In this document: positions 1-7,604 of the stretch, piece by piece | Layout of the letters: the number at the start of each line of letters is the position of its first letter | How positions within the stretch are numbered: the first letter of the stretch is position 1 | Assembly (NCBI GenBank): GCA_051745935.1 | Contig: JBNJEM010000069.1 | Coordinates: forward strand, 1 to 19,491 | Source of the DNA: JBNJEM01 sp051745935 | GTDB lineage: Bacteria > Planctomycetota > Planctomycetia > Pirellulales > Pirellulaceae | Length of the DNA stretch: 19,491 bases | Direction: 5' to 3' | The notes under the pieces: generated by a model | What the model saw: only the letters and a program-made list of their open reading frames with translations | Told to the model about the DNA's origin: nothing | Database searches by the model: none | Translations under genes and position numbers: made by a program

Positions 1-473
1 CGACCGGTTCGCGGCGTGCGCGCGTTTTCGATGCTCGCGGTTTGAATAACGGCCGGCCTCGATCGGTAATGCGTCCACTTACCCGACTCAAGAGTGATGT
101 ACAACTCATGCACACCATTGAAGACACCAGGCGTTGGCTTCCGCGCGGAAAGCTGACCGGATAGGGAACACGTGTTGAAAAACGGTAAGCCGAGGTTGAC
201 GCGACCAAGTATTTTGTAGCGCTCCAGCTTAGTTTCCAAACCCGATACCGTCGGCACAAGGGAAAACCGTTACCTGCCGTGCACGAATGCCTGGGGTTTC
301 CGGTTGTCCGGTTGTTCCAGCTCGTCCCGAGGTGTGCTATGCTGCCTATGAGTCGGCACTGCTTCACGGTAACGTTCCAGCTCCCCGCAATTGTCCGCTT
401 ACTTGTCGGTTCACACGACGCTTAGCTTGTCAGTCCACTTTGCAGAAGAATCGTCCCTCAGGAGACCGAGACC
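1..473. other. Intergenic region upstream of the first oxidoreductase
   Basis: No gene can be supported here; the short open frames have no family-like sequence. A possible extended -10 element, TGCTATGCT at 335-343, lies about 130 bp before the start codon at 474, but no convincing -35 is seen at 16-18 bp from it. A Shine-Dalgarno AGGAGA at 460-465 sits 8 nt before the ATG. Nothing else is recognised. Confidence 0.4.
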
Positions 474-1772
474 ATGAAAAGAAGTTCCCACTCGCTCAAT
501 CGCCGTCGATTTCTCACACGAAGCACGCAAGCGGGCGCGACCGCTCTGGCGGGTTTTTCCGTCCTCAAGCATGGATACGGCGCCAACAACGACCGGCTCC
601 GAATCGGGCTGGTCGGGTGCGGCGGCCGCGGCACCGGGGCGGCCCGCGACGCCCTAACGGCCGGCCCCAATATCGAACTGGTCGCCATGGGCGACATCTT
701 CAAGGAAAAGGTCGAAAAGAGCCTTGATCGCCTGTCCAGGTTGAAGGGAAAAGATCAACAACCTCTGCCCGGCATTAACGTGGGCCCTGAGCGGCGTTTC
801 GCGGGCCTGGACGCCTACGAAAAGGTCATCGATTCGGACATCGACTACGTGTTGTTGTGCACGCCACCAGGCTTCCGACCACAACATATCGACTACGCGG
901 TCCAGAAAGGAATACACGTTTTTTCGGAGAAGCCTTGCGCCACCGATCCCCCTGGCGTCCGCCGCATCCTGGCATTGGAAAAGAAAATCAAGCAAAAGGG
1001 AATCGGTCTGTTGGCCGGATTCAATAGCCGCCACGTCTTTCACTATATCGATTTGGTCAACGCCGTACAGAATGGTCAAATCGGCGACATCATGTCGCTC
1101 CATGCCTATTTCAACACCGGAAACATCTGGTATCGCGAACAGGAGGAGGGGATGAGCCTGCCGGAGTATCGCTTCCACAACTGGTTCCACGTGGATTGGC
1201 TCTGTGGCGATCACATCGTTGAACAACATGTCCACAATCTGGATCGCTGTAATTGGATCATGCAAGCCCATCCCGTCAAGGCCTATGGCATGGGTGGAAG
1301 ACAGTACCACACGGATCGGGGCGGTAACATCTACGACCACTTCGCGGTCGAATTCGAGTATCCGAATGGGGTCCGGATGACAAGCATGTGCCGTCAAATC
1401 GCAGGGACCGATACAAAGATCGGCGAAGAGATCGTCGGCACGAAGGGACGCGGATCCTTGATCGGGCACGAAGCGGCAATTACGGGGGAGAACGCCAAGG
1501 AGTTCAAGCCCTACCCTAAACAACATGAGAGCCACCGGCAGGAACACATTGATTTCATCGCCGCGCTTCGGCGGGGTGACACGCCAAACGACACCCGATT
1601 CCTGTGCGAGTCGACCTTGACGGCAATCATGGGACGCGAGTCCGCCTATACGGGCAAGTTCGTCACCTGGGATGAAATCCTCAACTCTGAGCTGCAGTTG
1701 ACGCCATCGGACATTGCCGCCTGGGATGGCTCGATTCGCCCCGTACCTAAGCCAGGGATGTCCCGAGTCTAA
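474..1772 (+). CDS. Tat-exported Gfo/Idh/MocA family oxidoreductase
   Basis: Predicted NAD(P)-dependent oxidoreductase of the Gfo/Idh/MocA family, 432 aa. These enzymes usually oxidise or reduce sugars, inositols or sugar derivatives; the substrate here is not evident. Residues 9-17 (NRRRFLTRS), followed by a hydrophobic stretch and GYGAN, form a twin-arginine export signal, so the enzyme is probably folded with its cofactor and then exported. The Rossmann glycine motif GLVGCGGRGTG is at residues 45-55. The family EKP motif is at 152-154, in SEKP where many relatives have CEKP or VEKP. Length and layout match the secreted planctomycete members of the family. The start is supported by AGGAGA 8 nt upstream. 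A small broken gene begins 17 bp after the stop, and the next intact gene is convergent. A long open frame on the opposite strand is only a shadow. Confidence 0.93.
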   Translation: MKRSSHSLNRRRFLTRSTQAGATALAGFSVLKHGYGANNDRLRIGLVGCGGRGTGAARDALTAGPNIELVAMGDIFKEKVEKSLDRLSRLKGKDQQPLPGINVGPERRFAGLDAYEKVIDSDIDYVLLCTPPGFRPQHIDYAVQKGIHVFSEKPCATDPPGVRRILALEKKIKQKGIGLLAGFNSRHVFHYIDLVNAVQNGQIGDIMSLHAYFNTGNIWYREQEEGMSLPEYRFHNWFHVDWLCGDHIVEQHVHNLDRCNWIMQAHPVKAYGMGGRQYHTDRGGNIYDHFAVEFEYPNGVRMTSMCRQIAGTDTKIGEEIVGTKGRGSLIGHEAAITGENAKEFKPYPKQHESHRQEHIDFIAALRRGDTPNDTRFLCESTLTAIMGRESAYTGKFVTWDEILNSELQLTPSDIAAWDGSIRPVPKPGMSRV

Positions 1773-1789
1773 AAGCGAGCAAAGCTGAA

Positions 1790-1973
1790 ATGTTCGACGA
1801 CTTGAAGCGTGCCGAAGAGAAAAAGCGAAATGCGATGTGGCGGCCGGGGGGAGCGCTGACGCCAGATCCAGGCGGCGATCAATTGGGCGGAAGCCCAGCA
1901 GGGCGTCAAGCGAAACAGCCGGACCCGCTGCCTCGCGGAACAGAACAAGAAGCTTCAACGCCTCCGCGAATAG
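1790..1973 (+). pseudogene. Broken small gene: frameshift plus nonsense change
   Basis: An ATG at 1790 opens MFDDLKRAEEKKRNAMWRPG, a charged helical start. The frame then runs into low-quality sequence. From about 1863 the +1 frame gives QIQAAINWAEAQQGVKRNS and ends LAEQNKKLQRLRE at the TAG at 1971-1973. That is again a plausible charged, helical protein tail. Removing one G from the six-G run near 1843-1850 joins the two frames but leaves one in-frame TGA before CGC CAG; TGG would restore ERWRQIQAA. The simplest reading is a gene of about 60 codons that has taken one frameshift and one nonsense change. I do not recognise the family. It starts 17 bp after the oxidoreductase stop and was perhaps once cotranscribed with it. 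It has no strong Shine-Dalgarno. Confidence 0.5.
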
Positions 1974-2000
1974 ACCGGTCGCGGATAACTTTCTCCGCCG
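1973..2000 (-). repeat. Partial copy of the 105-bp dispersed repeat
   Basis: This 28-bp stretch matches one end of the repeat at 10261-10363 with about two mismatches (core TTTCTCCGCCG preceded by CGCGGAT), then diverges abruptly. It abuts the stop codon of the broken gene. It is in the same orientation as the 10261 copy and opposite to the copies at 3849 and 5397. Confidence 0.6.
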
Positions 2001-2052
2001 ACGCCACGGCCCCCAGCCCCTTTTCTCTGGCCGCGAGCCCGACACGCCCCAG

Positions 2053-2096
2053 CCAGGGCTGTATCCGCCGCCAGCGGCGGCGGATATGGCCCCTGG
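2053..2096. terminator. Strong bidirectional hairpin between convergent genes
   Basis: TATCCGCCGCC (2062-2072) pairs perfectly with GGCGGCGGATA (2076-2086) across a 3-nt loop. The flanks CCAGGGC (2053-2059) and GCCCCTGG (2089-2096) extend the stem imperfectly. The hairpin lies between two converging oxidoreductase genes, ending 8 bp from the stop of the minus-strand one. Position and strength suggest a transcription-terminating or 3'-end-protecting structure, although there is no T-tract on either side. Confidence 0.6.
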
Positions 2097-2104
2097 AGAA
2101 CAGA

Positions 2105-3496
2105 CTATCCGATCTTGGGCAGTTCGTACCCCGCGCGCCGCGGGCGTGTCATCCAGCGATTCCCGTTGGCTTCATCGCAGTTGGTGAACTGTTCCGCCTC
2201 CGGATCCCACTTCAAACGCTCGCCGACGCGACCCACCTCGCGGACAATGTTAATCAGGTTGCAGATTGCCGTCGAACGATGCCCATAGGCGACGTCCGCA
2301 TTGGCCCGCTCCCGTGTCTTGACACAGTCCATGAAGTTCTTGACGTGTGGCGCCGTCTCGGAATGGCCCAATTCAGGAAGGGATTTCGGGCGATTCTCCC
2401 CCATGACCAAATCGGACGGATTCGATGTAATCTTATCCCGGTTCACTTCGATCTTGCCGTCCTCGCCGGTGACGATGCAGCCAAGCCCCGGGCCCCAATC
2501 CCCGTCGAGATGGCACCGTAATTCAGCCCCGTTGGCATACCACATGCGGACCTTCGCCCGGGGTCCAACAAGCTCGGCCATGCGGTAGTACCGTTTGCCC
2601 GTTTCGTCTTCGCTGATCTCGCGTTCCTCGAATTGCCCCGTCTTCTTCTCCCGCACCGGTTCCTCAAGCAGAATCTCCACCGGACCGGTATCGCTCGTGC
2701 CCAGAGCGCGTTGCACCTGGTCGTAAGAGTGCGTTCCCCAACCGGAGACGCCGAAGCATCGACCGCCGGCATCGTAATCATCCCATCGGTTCCATCCCCG
2801 GTGAATGGCTCGATGGTAAGGCCGCTTGGGCGCCGCGTTGGTCCAGACGTCCCACCAGCCCTCGGGGCCGCCTTCGGGCATCGGTTGTCCCGGTTTGTCC
2901 TCCCAGGGATCCGGGCCGATGAAGTTTGGAGCGAGCACCACCCTGACCTTGCCGATGGCCCCGTCTTGAATCAGGTCGCAGGCGTAGTTGTTCAAGGGAA
3001 TCGATCGCTGTTGCGTGCCGATCTGTGTCACCGAATTGTTTTGCCGGGCGGCCGCGACCATCGCCTGCCCCTCTTCAATGGTCAGGCACATGGGCTTCTC
3101 AATATACGCATCAACGCCCATCTGTAGCGCTTGAACCGTGATCCAGGCGCGGGCATGCGTGGTGGTCTCGATCAGCACGGCGTCGAGGTTTTCCTTCTCA
3201 ATCATTTCCCGGAAATCAGTGTAGGCATTCCAATCGGCCTTGAAGTGTTTCAGGACGCTACGGGTCTGCGGTTCGAAACAGTCGGCCACGGCGACCATTT
3301 GAAACTCCGGGTACTCCATCCCACTGCTCACCACGGCCCGGCAGCGGCTGCCGCAACCAATCAGCCCGATATTGACTTTTTCGTTTGGCGAGACAAAACT
3401 CGCGCCGCGGGCAACGGCTTGCGCCGACAAGACCATTGGCGCGGCCACCGCCGTTTTCTTCAAAAACGAACGTCGCGTTTCAGTCCGGTGCTTCAT
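2105..3496 (-). CDS. Tat-exported Gfo/Idh/MocA family oxidoreductase
   Basis: Second Gfo/Idh/MocA-type NAD(P)-dependent oxidoreductase, 463 aa, only distantly similar to the one at 474. Residues 7-14 (TRRSFLKK) followed by a hydrophobic alanine-rich segment form a Tat signal. The Rossmann motif GLIGCGSR begins at residue 44, and the EKP motif is at 133-135. The family's typical TPDHWHA segment is replaced by TTTHARAW, so substrate contacts may differ. The C-terminal half has the usual beta-sheet domain and ends with a tail of a kind common in planctomycete members. The frame is open for 72 more codons upstream, but that part is not protein-like and crosses a dispersed repeat. The ATG at 3496 is preceded by AAGGGAG and directly begins the Tat signal, so I chose it. 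The substrate is unknown. The strong hairpin at 2053-2096 probably ends its transcript. Confidence 0.93.
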   Translation of the reverse strand: MKHRTETRRSFLKKTAVAAPMVLSAQAVARGASFVSPNEKVNIGLIGCGSRCRAVVSSGMEYPEFQMVAVADCFEPQTRSVLKHFKADWNAYTDFREMIEKENLDAVLIETTTHARAWITVQALQMGVDAYIEKPMCLTIEEGQAMVAAARQNNSVTQIGTQQRSIPLNNYACDLIQDGAIGKVRVVLAPNFIGPDPWEDKPGQPMPEGGPEGWWDVWTNAAPKRPYHRAIHRGWNRWDDYDAGGRCFGVSGWGTHSYDQVQRALGTSDTGPVEILLEEPVREKKTGQFEEREISEDETGKRYYRMAELVGPRAKVRMWYANGAELRCHLDGDWGPGLGCIVTGEDGKIEVNRDKITSNPSDLVMGENRPKSLPELGHSETAPHVKNFMDCVKTRERANADVAYGHRSTAICNLINIVREVGRVGERLKWDPEAEQFTNCDEANGNRWMTRPRRAGYELPKIG

Positions 3497-3546
3497 CAGT
3501 TCGCTCCCTTTGGGTAGATTGGAATCCAGCAGCCCGTAACAAAACG

Positions 3547-3600
3547 TGGTCCCCGCTCCCAAAACTCCTAGAAAGGACACCTGACTGGTTTTGTTATGGC
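3547..3600 (-). repeat. Short dispersed repeat upstream of the oxidoreductase
   Basis: This stretch resembles 8503-8560. Both contain the identical 14-mer CGCTCCCAAAACTC, and both end in GGTT(T/C)TGT(T/C)ATGGC after a less conserved middle. The copy lies 51-104 bp upstream of the oxidoreductase ATG. Overall identity is only moderate, so relatedness is probable rather than proven. Confidence 0.4.
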
Positions 3601-3848
3601 TTCTAAAAGATTCCCAACAATGCGTATTCAGGTTTGTCATGCCGGTTCGGGAACCAGCGGTGATCGTCATCGCCAGCTTCCCCATGTCCCTATAGCATAC
3701 ACAATATCGCACGCGCGTTGATACATCTCGAACGACATTATCCCAAAAAGCCGCCGGAAAACCGGGAAGTTGGACGCCGCGAACCTTCCCCTGTCATCCG
3801 ACACGTTCAAGCCTCGGGGTTCCGTCGAGGCGTGCCTCACATGATAAT

Positions 3849-3951
3849 GTATTTCAGGCGGTTGGACTCTTCCGGGTGGAAAGCTGCCCGACGCAAGCCG
3901 TCCTCCCGTTGGTCGGACTGGCGGCGGAGAAAGTCGTCCGCGACCGGTATA
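3849..3951 (+). repeat. 105-bp dispersed repeat, copy A
   Basis: One of three near-complete copies in the window (also 5397-5501 and 10261-10363), with a fragment at 1973-2000. The central block AAGCTGCCCGACGCAAGCCG, followed by TCCTCCCGTTGGTCGG, is identical in all three. The copy starts with GTATTTCAGGCGG and ends with CCGCGACCGGTATA. CCCGAC and GTCGGG within it can pair to form a stem. It lies 29 bp downstream of the phosphatase stop. Confidence 0.85.
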
Positions 3952-3980
3952 GAGCGTCTAGGTTTTGACATGAGGCCAGT

Positions 3981-4448
3981 TCAAAACGGTCGCCTTGCGT
4001 CCCACGCCGCCAGTCGGATCGCTGCCGTCACCGGCATGCAATCGTGGCATTTTCGCACATACAGATCCGCGTCTTCCAACGACCAATTGCGCACCCAATG
4101 CAGGTAACCGATCACCACACTGGGAGAACGATTGATGCCTGCTGAACAGTGAACGTAGACAACGTGACCATCTTCCAGCAGGCCATCCAGCTCGCGCACG
4201 GCTCCCGGCAGCTTTTCCCGTAGTGCATCGTCGTCGAAGTCTTGAATGGGAACTCTCCGGACTTCGATTTGCCGGGCAAAATAGCGGGCCCGCTGAGCAG
4301 GCCAGTTGATTCCCAAATACCAGAAATCATCATCGGTCTGCAGGTTGAGCACCGCCGTGATGTCGATTTCCTTCAGGCCATCGATGTCGTCGCTGGACTC
4401 CGGGTGCGAGCCAACAAAGAGGTTGGCGAGAATTTTGTCAAAATCCAT
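3981..4448 (-). CDS. Dual-specificity protein phosphatase family protein
   Basis: A 155-aa single-domain cysteine phosphatase. The active-site loop HCSAGINRS is seen, with His100, nucleophile Cys101 and Arg107 of the HCxxGxxR signature. An acidic segment about 30 residues earlier (IQDFDDD, 68-74) is well placed to supply the general-acid aspartate. The remaining features (AVLNLQTDDDFWYLG near 32-46 and YLHWVRNWSLEDA at 115-127) fit atypical dual-specificity phosphatases. The tail KCHDCMPVTAAIRLA recalls the plant glucan phosphatases of the SEX4 type, but there is no carbohydrate-binding module, so phosphoprotein, phosphoglycan and other phosphoesters all remain possible. The start at 4448 gives the normal domain start; no strong Shine-Dalgarno is seen. 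The neighbour upstream on the same strand is a small kinase, 299 bp away with repeats between, so the two are probably separate transcripts. Confidence 0.88.
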   Translation of the reverse strand: MDFDKILANLFVGSHPESSDDIDGLKEIDITAVLNLQTDDDFWYLGINWPAQRARYFARQIEVRRVPIQDFDDDALREKLPGAVRELDGLLEDGHVVYVHCSAGINRSPSVVIGYLHWVRNWSLEDADLYVRKCHDCMPVTAAIRLAAWDARRPF

Positions 4449-4482
4449 CGCTATTGACCTATCGGGGCTCCTTAACGACTCC

Positions 4483-4560
4483 GTAACCGTTCACGGGCAA
4501 GAGACTGATGTCCCCGGATGTTCGCCCTTCCGTTGCACATCTTCAAGGAAGGCTTTTCGC
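4483..4560 (+). repeat. Dispersed repeat family E, partial copy 1
   Basis: This begins GTAACCGTTCACGGGC and continues for about 78 bp, with roughly seven mismatches to 5219-5298 and clear similarity to the reverse complement of 12671-12746. It is the left part of the longer element described at 12494-12746. The following 187 bp up to the kinase stop holds no gene that I can support; a short hairpin CTCTTTC-CT-GAAAGAG is at 4614-4629. Confidence 0.75.
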
Positions 4561-4747
4561 ATGACTTTAGGAACGGCTCCCAATTAACTTCCGCAGTTTC
4601 TTTCGGAGGGTGGCTCTTTCCTGAAAGAGTGGCAAGACGCGTTGCTTCCACGGAAAACGCGGGTCGCGAGCGCAGCCAGTGTGCCGACCGCGAAGCGTCC
4701 TGGCCGGGCGCGCGCCATTACCCCAACCAGAAGTCCCGCCGGCGAGG

Positions 4748-5200
4748 TCATCCCGCGTTGCCCGACCACGGGTTTACCATGAACTCGCCCGTCCCCGCGA
4801 TTTTCACATGATAGAGTTCATCGAACCCTTCGTCAAACCGCGGGAGCTGCAACCTGCGATGGGTAGACCGCACGCCTCCTTCCGGGATTCTGTCTGGCTC
4901 GCATCGCGTATCATTCCGCTGCATGCACTCTTCCACGTTCGACTGGAAATAGTACCCGACCACTCGAAATCCAGCCGATTTCGCCGCTGGAATATAGCGT
5001 TGTCTGTCCTTGCGCGTGGGGTTTGTATTGTCCACCACGAATGGCTGCCCCGTATCGAAGCACACATGCAGCAATCTTCGTTCCCGGTTCCTGGTCTTCA
5101 ACATGTCCAAATTGATCCGGACATGCGTGTCGAAAAAACGCTGTTTGCAGAAGGTTGATTTGCCCGAGGCTTGCAGCCCCATGAGGATCACCGCTTCCAT
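4748..5200 (-). CDS. AAA_33-type P-loop kinase (polynucleotide-kinase-like)
   Basis: A 150-aa P-loop protein. The Walker A motif GLQASGKST is at residues 8-16, immediately after a hydrophobic strand. VVDNTNPTRKDR (55-66) is the Walker B/lid signature shared by polynucleotide kinases and related small nucleotide or RNA kinases. RINLDML (28-34) fits the substrate-side aspartate of that family. Arginines around 87-115 could form the lid. The size suits a stand-alone kinase domain. The true substrate (nucleic-acid 5' end, nucleotide or small molecule) cannot be told. The frame is open for 82 more codons upstream, but those codons cover a dispersed repeat, so the ATG at 5200, right before the P-loop strand and preceded by AGAGAGAGGCAGG, is the likely start. 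Direct repeats flank the gene at 4483 and 5219. Confidence 0.85.
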   Translation of the reverse strand: MEAVILMGLQASGKSTFCKQRFFDTHVRINLDMLKTRNRERRLLHVCFDTGQPFVVDNTNPTRKDRQRYIPAAKSAGFRVVGYYFQSNVEECMQRNDTRCEPDRIPEGGVRSTHRRLQLPRFDEGFDELYHVKIAGTGEFMVNPWSGNAG

Positions 5201-5218
5201 CGACCTGCCTCTCTCTTT

Positions 5219-5390
5219 GTAACCGTTCACGGGTAAGAGACTGATATCCCCGGAGGTTCGCCCTTCCGCTACACATCTTGAAGGAAGGCTTTTCAACGTG
5301 CAAATGCCCCGAACTGGTATCGCGGGCCGTTCGTTGCACGCTACCGACCGGCCAGGAGCGGTGTGTCTGACTGGTTTATAGCGGCGATGA
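5219..5390 (+). repeat. Dispersed repeat family E, longer degraded copy 2
   Basis: Starts GTAACCGTTCACGGG immediately upstream of the kinase translation start region. The second part, 5327-5390 (ACGCTACCGA, GGCCAGGAG, GTCTG, TAGCGGCG), aligns with the reverse complement of 12572-12634. The order and spacing of the two blocks match the element at 12494-12746, but the palindromes of that element are eroded here and no right terminal repeat is seen. Confidence 0.65.
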
Positions 5391-5396
5391 AGGCGG

Positions 5397-5501
5397 GTAT
5401 ACTTCAGGCGGTCGGATTCGTCCGGGGGGAAAGCTGCCCGACGCAAGCCGTCCTCCCGTTGGTCGGGCTCGCGGCGGACAAAGTCATCCGCGACCGGTAT
5501 A
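5397..5501 (+). repeat. 105-bp dispersed repeat, copy B
   Basis: Copy B has the same orientation as 3849-3951 and the same invariant centre. It starts GTATACTTCAGGCGG and ends CCGCGACCGGTATA. With copy A it brackets the phosphatase and kinase genes as direct repeats about 1.5 kb apart. Confidence 0.85.
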
Positions 5502-5755
5502 TAATCCCACGGCCCCTTGTATTTTCGCTTTGCCAGTGGCTTCCCTCCGAGCGACTAACTTCGACTGGGCCACATGACGTATCATTCCCCCCCCGTCCTC
5601 ATTACGGCCCCCGTTTTGACCCAAAAGGGTGATCTCCGTCGTTTTCCCCTTGTCGCACATGCGGTTTTCCGCTATACGTCCCGCATCGATCGCTGTAGCC
5701 ACCTCCTGGAACCTCCTGGAAAGGGGCGCTCATCTTTCGTCGTTGGGATCTACTT

Positions 5756-7369
5756 ATGCGTGGTCGTTTCGGATCTGTCCGCGAAGCGTTGGTTTCATTC
5801 CTGCTGCTCGGACTTCAAAGTCTCGTGCTGGCCCAGGCATCACCCCGTAACGAGTGGGCCGATCAATATCTGATGACCGGCACGATCGAGGTGCACGGCG
5901 GGCGCTATGCGTTGGTGGATGACGATGGCGCGGTCAAAGCCTACCTGATCCACCGCAGCTCGCTGGACCTCAATCGCCACGTGGGCCAAACGGTGGAGGC
6001 CACGGTTCGCGAGCCTCTGTTGCGCGTGAGCGACGAGCCCCGGGTTTGGGTCGATCATGTAGCGTCCAAAGGAAACCATGCGCGTGGTCGGGCGTCGCCG
6101 GCCGGCGGCGACTCGCTGTCGCGCGCCGCAACCGGACTTTTTGGTCACGTCGCCCTCACCCAGTTCTCGGAACCGCTTGTGATGGAGGAGGTGCCCGGTG
6201 AGCCGATGATGGCATGCCAGAGTTCCACGAAGCAGATGTGCGGTCCGCCGGGCCGGGTATGGGTCAGCGGCGAGTATCTGACATGGTGGCCGGACGGCAT
6301 GCATATCCCGGCACTGGTGACGAGCAGTCCGGCGGGAACGCCAAGCGACCAAGCGGGCGTGTTGGGGCAACCCGGCACCCGTATCCTCTATGGGGACAGG
6401 GAGATCCTGGATGGCCTGAGCCCTGGCCTCAGGGCCCAAGCCGGCATCTGGTTCGACCGCCAGCATCGCTATGGAATCCAAGGCGAATACGTATGGTTGC
6501 AGCGCGAAACCGATGAATTCACGGCCGGCTGCGACGAATCCGGATTGCCGATCGTGGCCAGACCATACTTCAACATCAACCCTCGCGATCCGACGAATGC
6601 CTTGGATCCTCCGGCCCGCGAGTACGCTCAGCTGATCTGCTATCCGAGCCTGCACCGCGGCGCCGTGACCGTTGAATCCAGCACGCAGTTCCAATCGGCC
6701 GGGCTTGCTCTGAGAGCGTTGATCGCTTCCGAGACATTCTCCAACGAGTATGGGACTGGCTACTCCCGCGTGGACCTGGTAAGCGGCTACCGCTACACGT
6801 TGCTGGAAGACCGCTTGGGGATTCATGAAGATCGGACGACTTACAGGCGAGATCAAACGTTGGCGACGTTCCAGGTCGCTGATCAATTCGACACTCGCAA
6901 TCGGTTCCATGGAATCGACGTGGGGGCGGTTTGGTACAGTGGCTGGCGGAATTGGACGGCGGAATTCCTCCTCAAAACAGCCGTGGGAAATGTGAATCAG
7001 AAGGTAGGCATTGAGGGCCGGACGATGGTGATAGAGCCCGGGGTGGCGCCGGAAAGCCATGAGGGAGGATTGCTGGCCCTGTCGTCGAATATCGGCACGT
7101 ATTCCCAAGATCAGTTTACGATGATTCCCGAACTGGGCGCGAAACTGGGGTTCCAAGTTCTGCCTCGATGGCAAGCGACCGTCGGTTACACGTTTATTTA
7201 CTGGGGATCGGTCGCGCGTGCCGGTGACCAGATTGACCGAGATATCAACCCGGACCAAGTGCCGCCCCCCATCGTGCCCATGGAGGGTGCCGCGCGGCCC
7301 GTCTTTGCCTTCCAAGAAACGGACTATTGGATCCACGGACTCAGTGTCGGACTCGAAGGCCGCTGGTAA
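5756..7369 (+). CDS. BBP7-family outer-membrane beta-barrel protein
   Basis: A 537-aa protein with an N-terminal signal peptide: a hydrophobic core at residues 11-26, with cleavage likely after LAQA at 28. Residues about 40-102 (TGTIEVHGGRYALVDDDG to RVWVDHV) look like a small all-beta, OB-like domain. A linker of roughly 60 residues follows. From about 168 (VWVSGEYLTWWPDGMHIP) to the end the sequence matches the planctomycete BBP7 barrel pattern: an opening strand ending in WW, GTRILYGDREI, repeated alternating aromatic strands such as GIWFDRQHRYGIQGEY, WRATVGYTFIYWG-like strands near the end, and a terminal aromatic residue (GLEGRW) as used for barrel assembly. It probably sits in the outer membrane; the molecular role of the family is unknown. 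The Shine-Dalgarno is weak. A 10-bp unit ACCTCCTGGA is duplicated in tandem at 5701-5720. No operon partner is seen; inverted palindromes follow the stop. Confidence 0.82.
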   Translation: MRGRFGSVREALVSFLLLGLQSLVLAQASPRNEWADQYLMTGTIEVHGGRYALVDDDGAVKAYLIHRSSLDLNRHVGQTVEATVREPLLRVSDEPRVWVDHVASKGNHARGRASPAGGDSLSRAATGLFGHVALTQFSEPLVMEEVPGEPMMACQSSTKQMCGPPGRVWVSGEYLTWWPDGMHIPALVTSSPAGTPSDQAGVLGQPGTRILYGDREILDGLSPGLRAQAGIWFDRQHRYGIQGEYVWLQRETDEFTAGCDESGLPIVARPYFNINPRDPTNALDPPAREYAQLICYPSLHRGAVTVESSTQFQSAGLALRALIASETFSNEYGTGYSRVDLVSGYRYTLLEDRLGIHEDRTTYRRDQTLATFQVADQFDTRNRFHGIDVGAVWYSGWRNWTAEFLLKTAVGNVNQKVGIEGRTMVIEPGVAPESHEGGLLALSSNIGTYSQDQFTMIPELGAKLGFQVLPRWQATVGYTFIYWGSVARAGDQIDRDINPDQVPPPIVPMEGAARPVFAFQETDYWIHGLSVGLEGRW

Positions 7370-7424
7370 CGCCCCTGGGACGATTATTCTCGTAACAAAA
7401 CCCCAACGTTGCAAAAAGGAATGC

Positions 7425-7569
7425 GTAGGACGGGTCTCCAGGCCCGTCTATCACAGTGGAAAATGGTCATCTTGCGGATGTTTGTAGACTTCACGTTTCG
7501 TGAACTTTGCAGACAGTGAATCAAAGTCGGTTTCGCATGCCAACAGACGGGCCTGGAGACCCGTCCTAC
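7425..7569. repeat. BIME-like pair of inverted palindromes
   Basis: Two 25-bp arms at 7425-7449 and 7545-7569 are perfect inverted copies of each other. Each arm is itself nearly palindromic: GACGGG and CCCGTC flank an 8-nt centre. A third small hairpin, TTCACG-TTT-CGTGAA, lies between them at 7490-7504. The structure sits 55 bp after the barrel-protein stop, between converging genes. This organisation is that of REP/BIME-type extragenic elements. It may also act as a terminator. Confidence 0.85.
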
Positions 7570-7604
7570 TTCAATCGTTATGCAACTGCAGGGAAAACGT
7601 GGGG

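Noticed and set aside
654..2045. 463-codon open frame on the minus strand
   Set aside because: It is antisense to the well-supported oxidoreductase and its residues have no family-like pattern; it is a GC-rich shadow.
3497..3712. N-terminal extension of the second oxidoreductase
   Set aside because: The extension precedes the Tat signal, crosses a dispersed repeat and lacks a ribosome site; the ATG at 3496 has AAGGGAG.
5840..7414. 524-codon open frame on the minus strand
   Set aside because: It is antisense to the barrel protein, which has a signal peptide and barrel strands; the antisense product is not protein-like.
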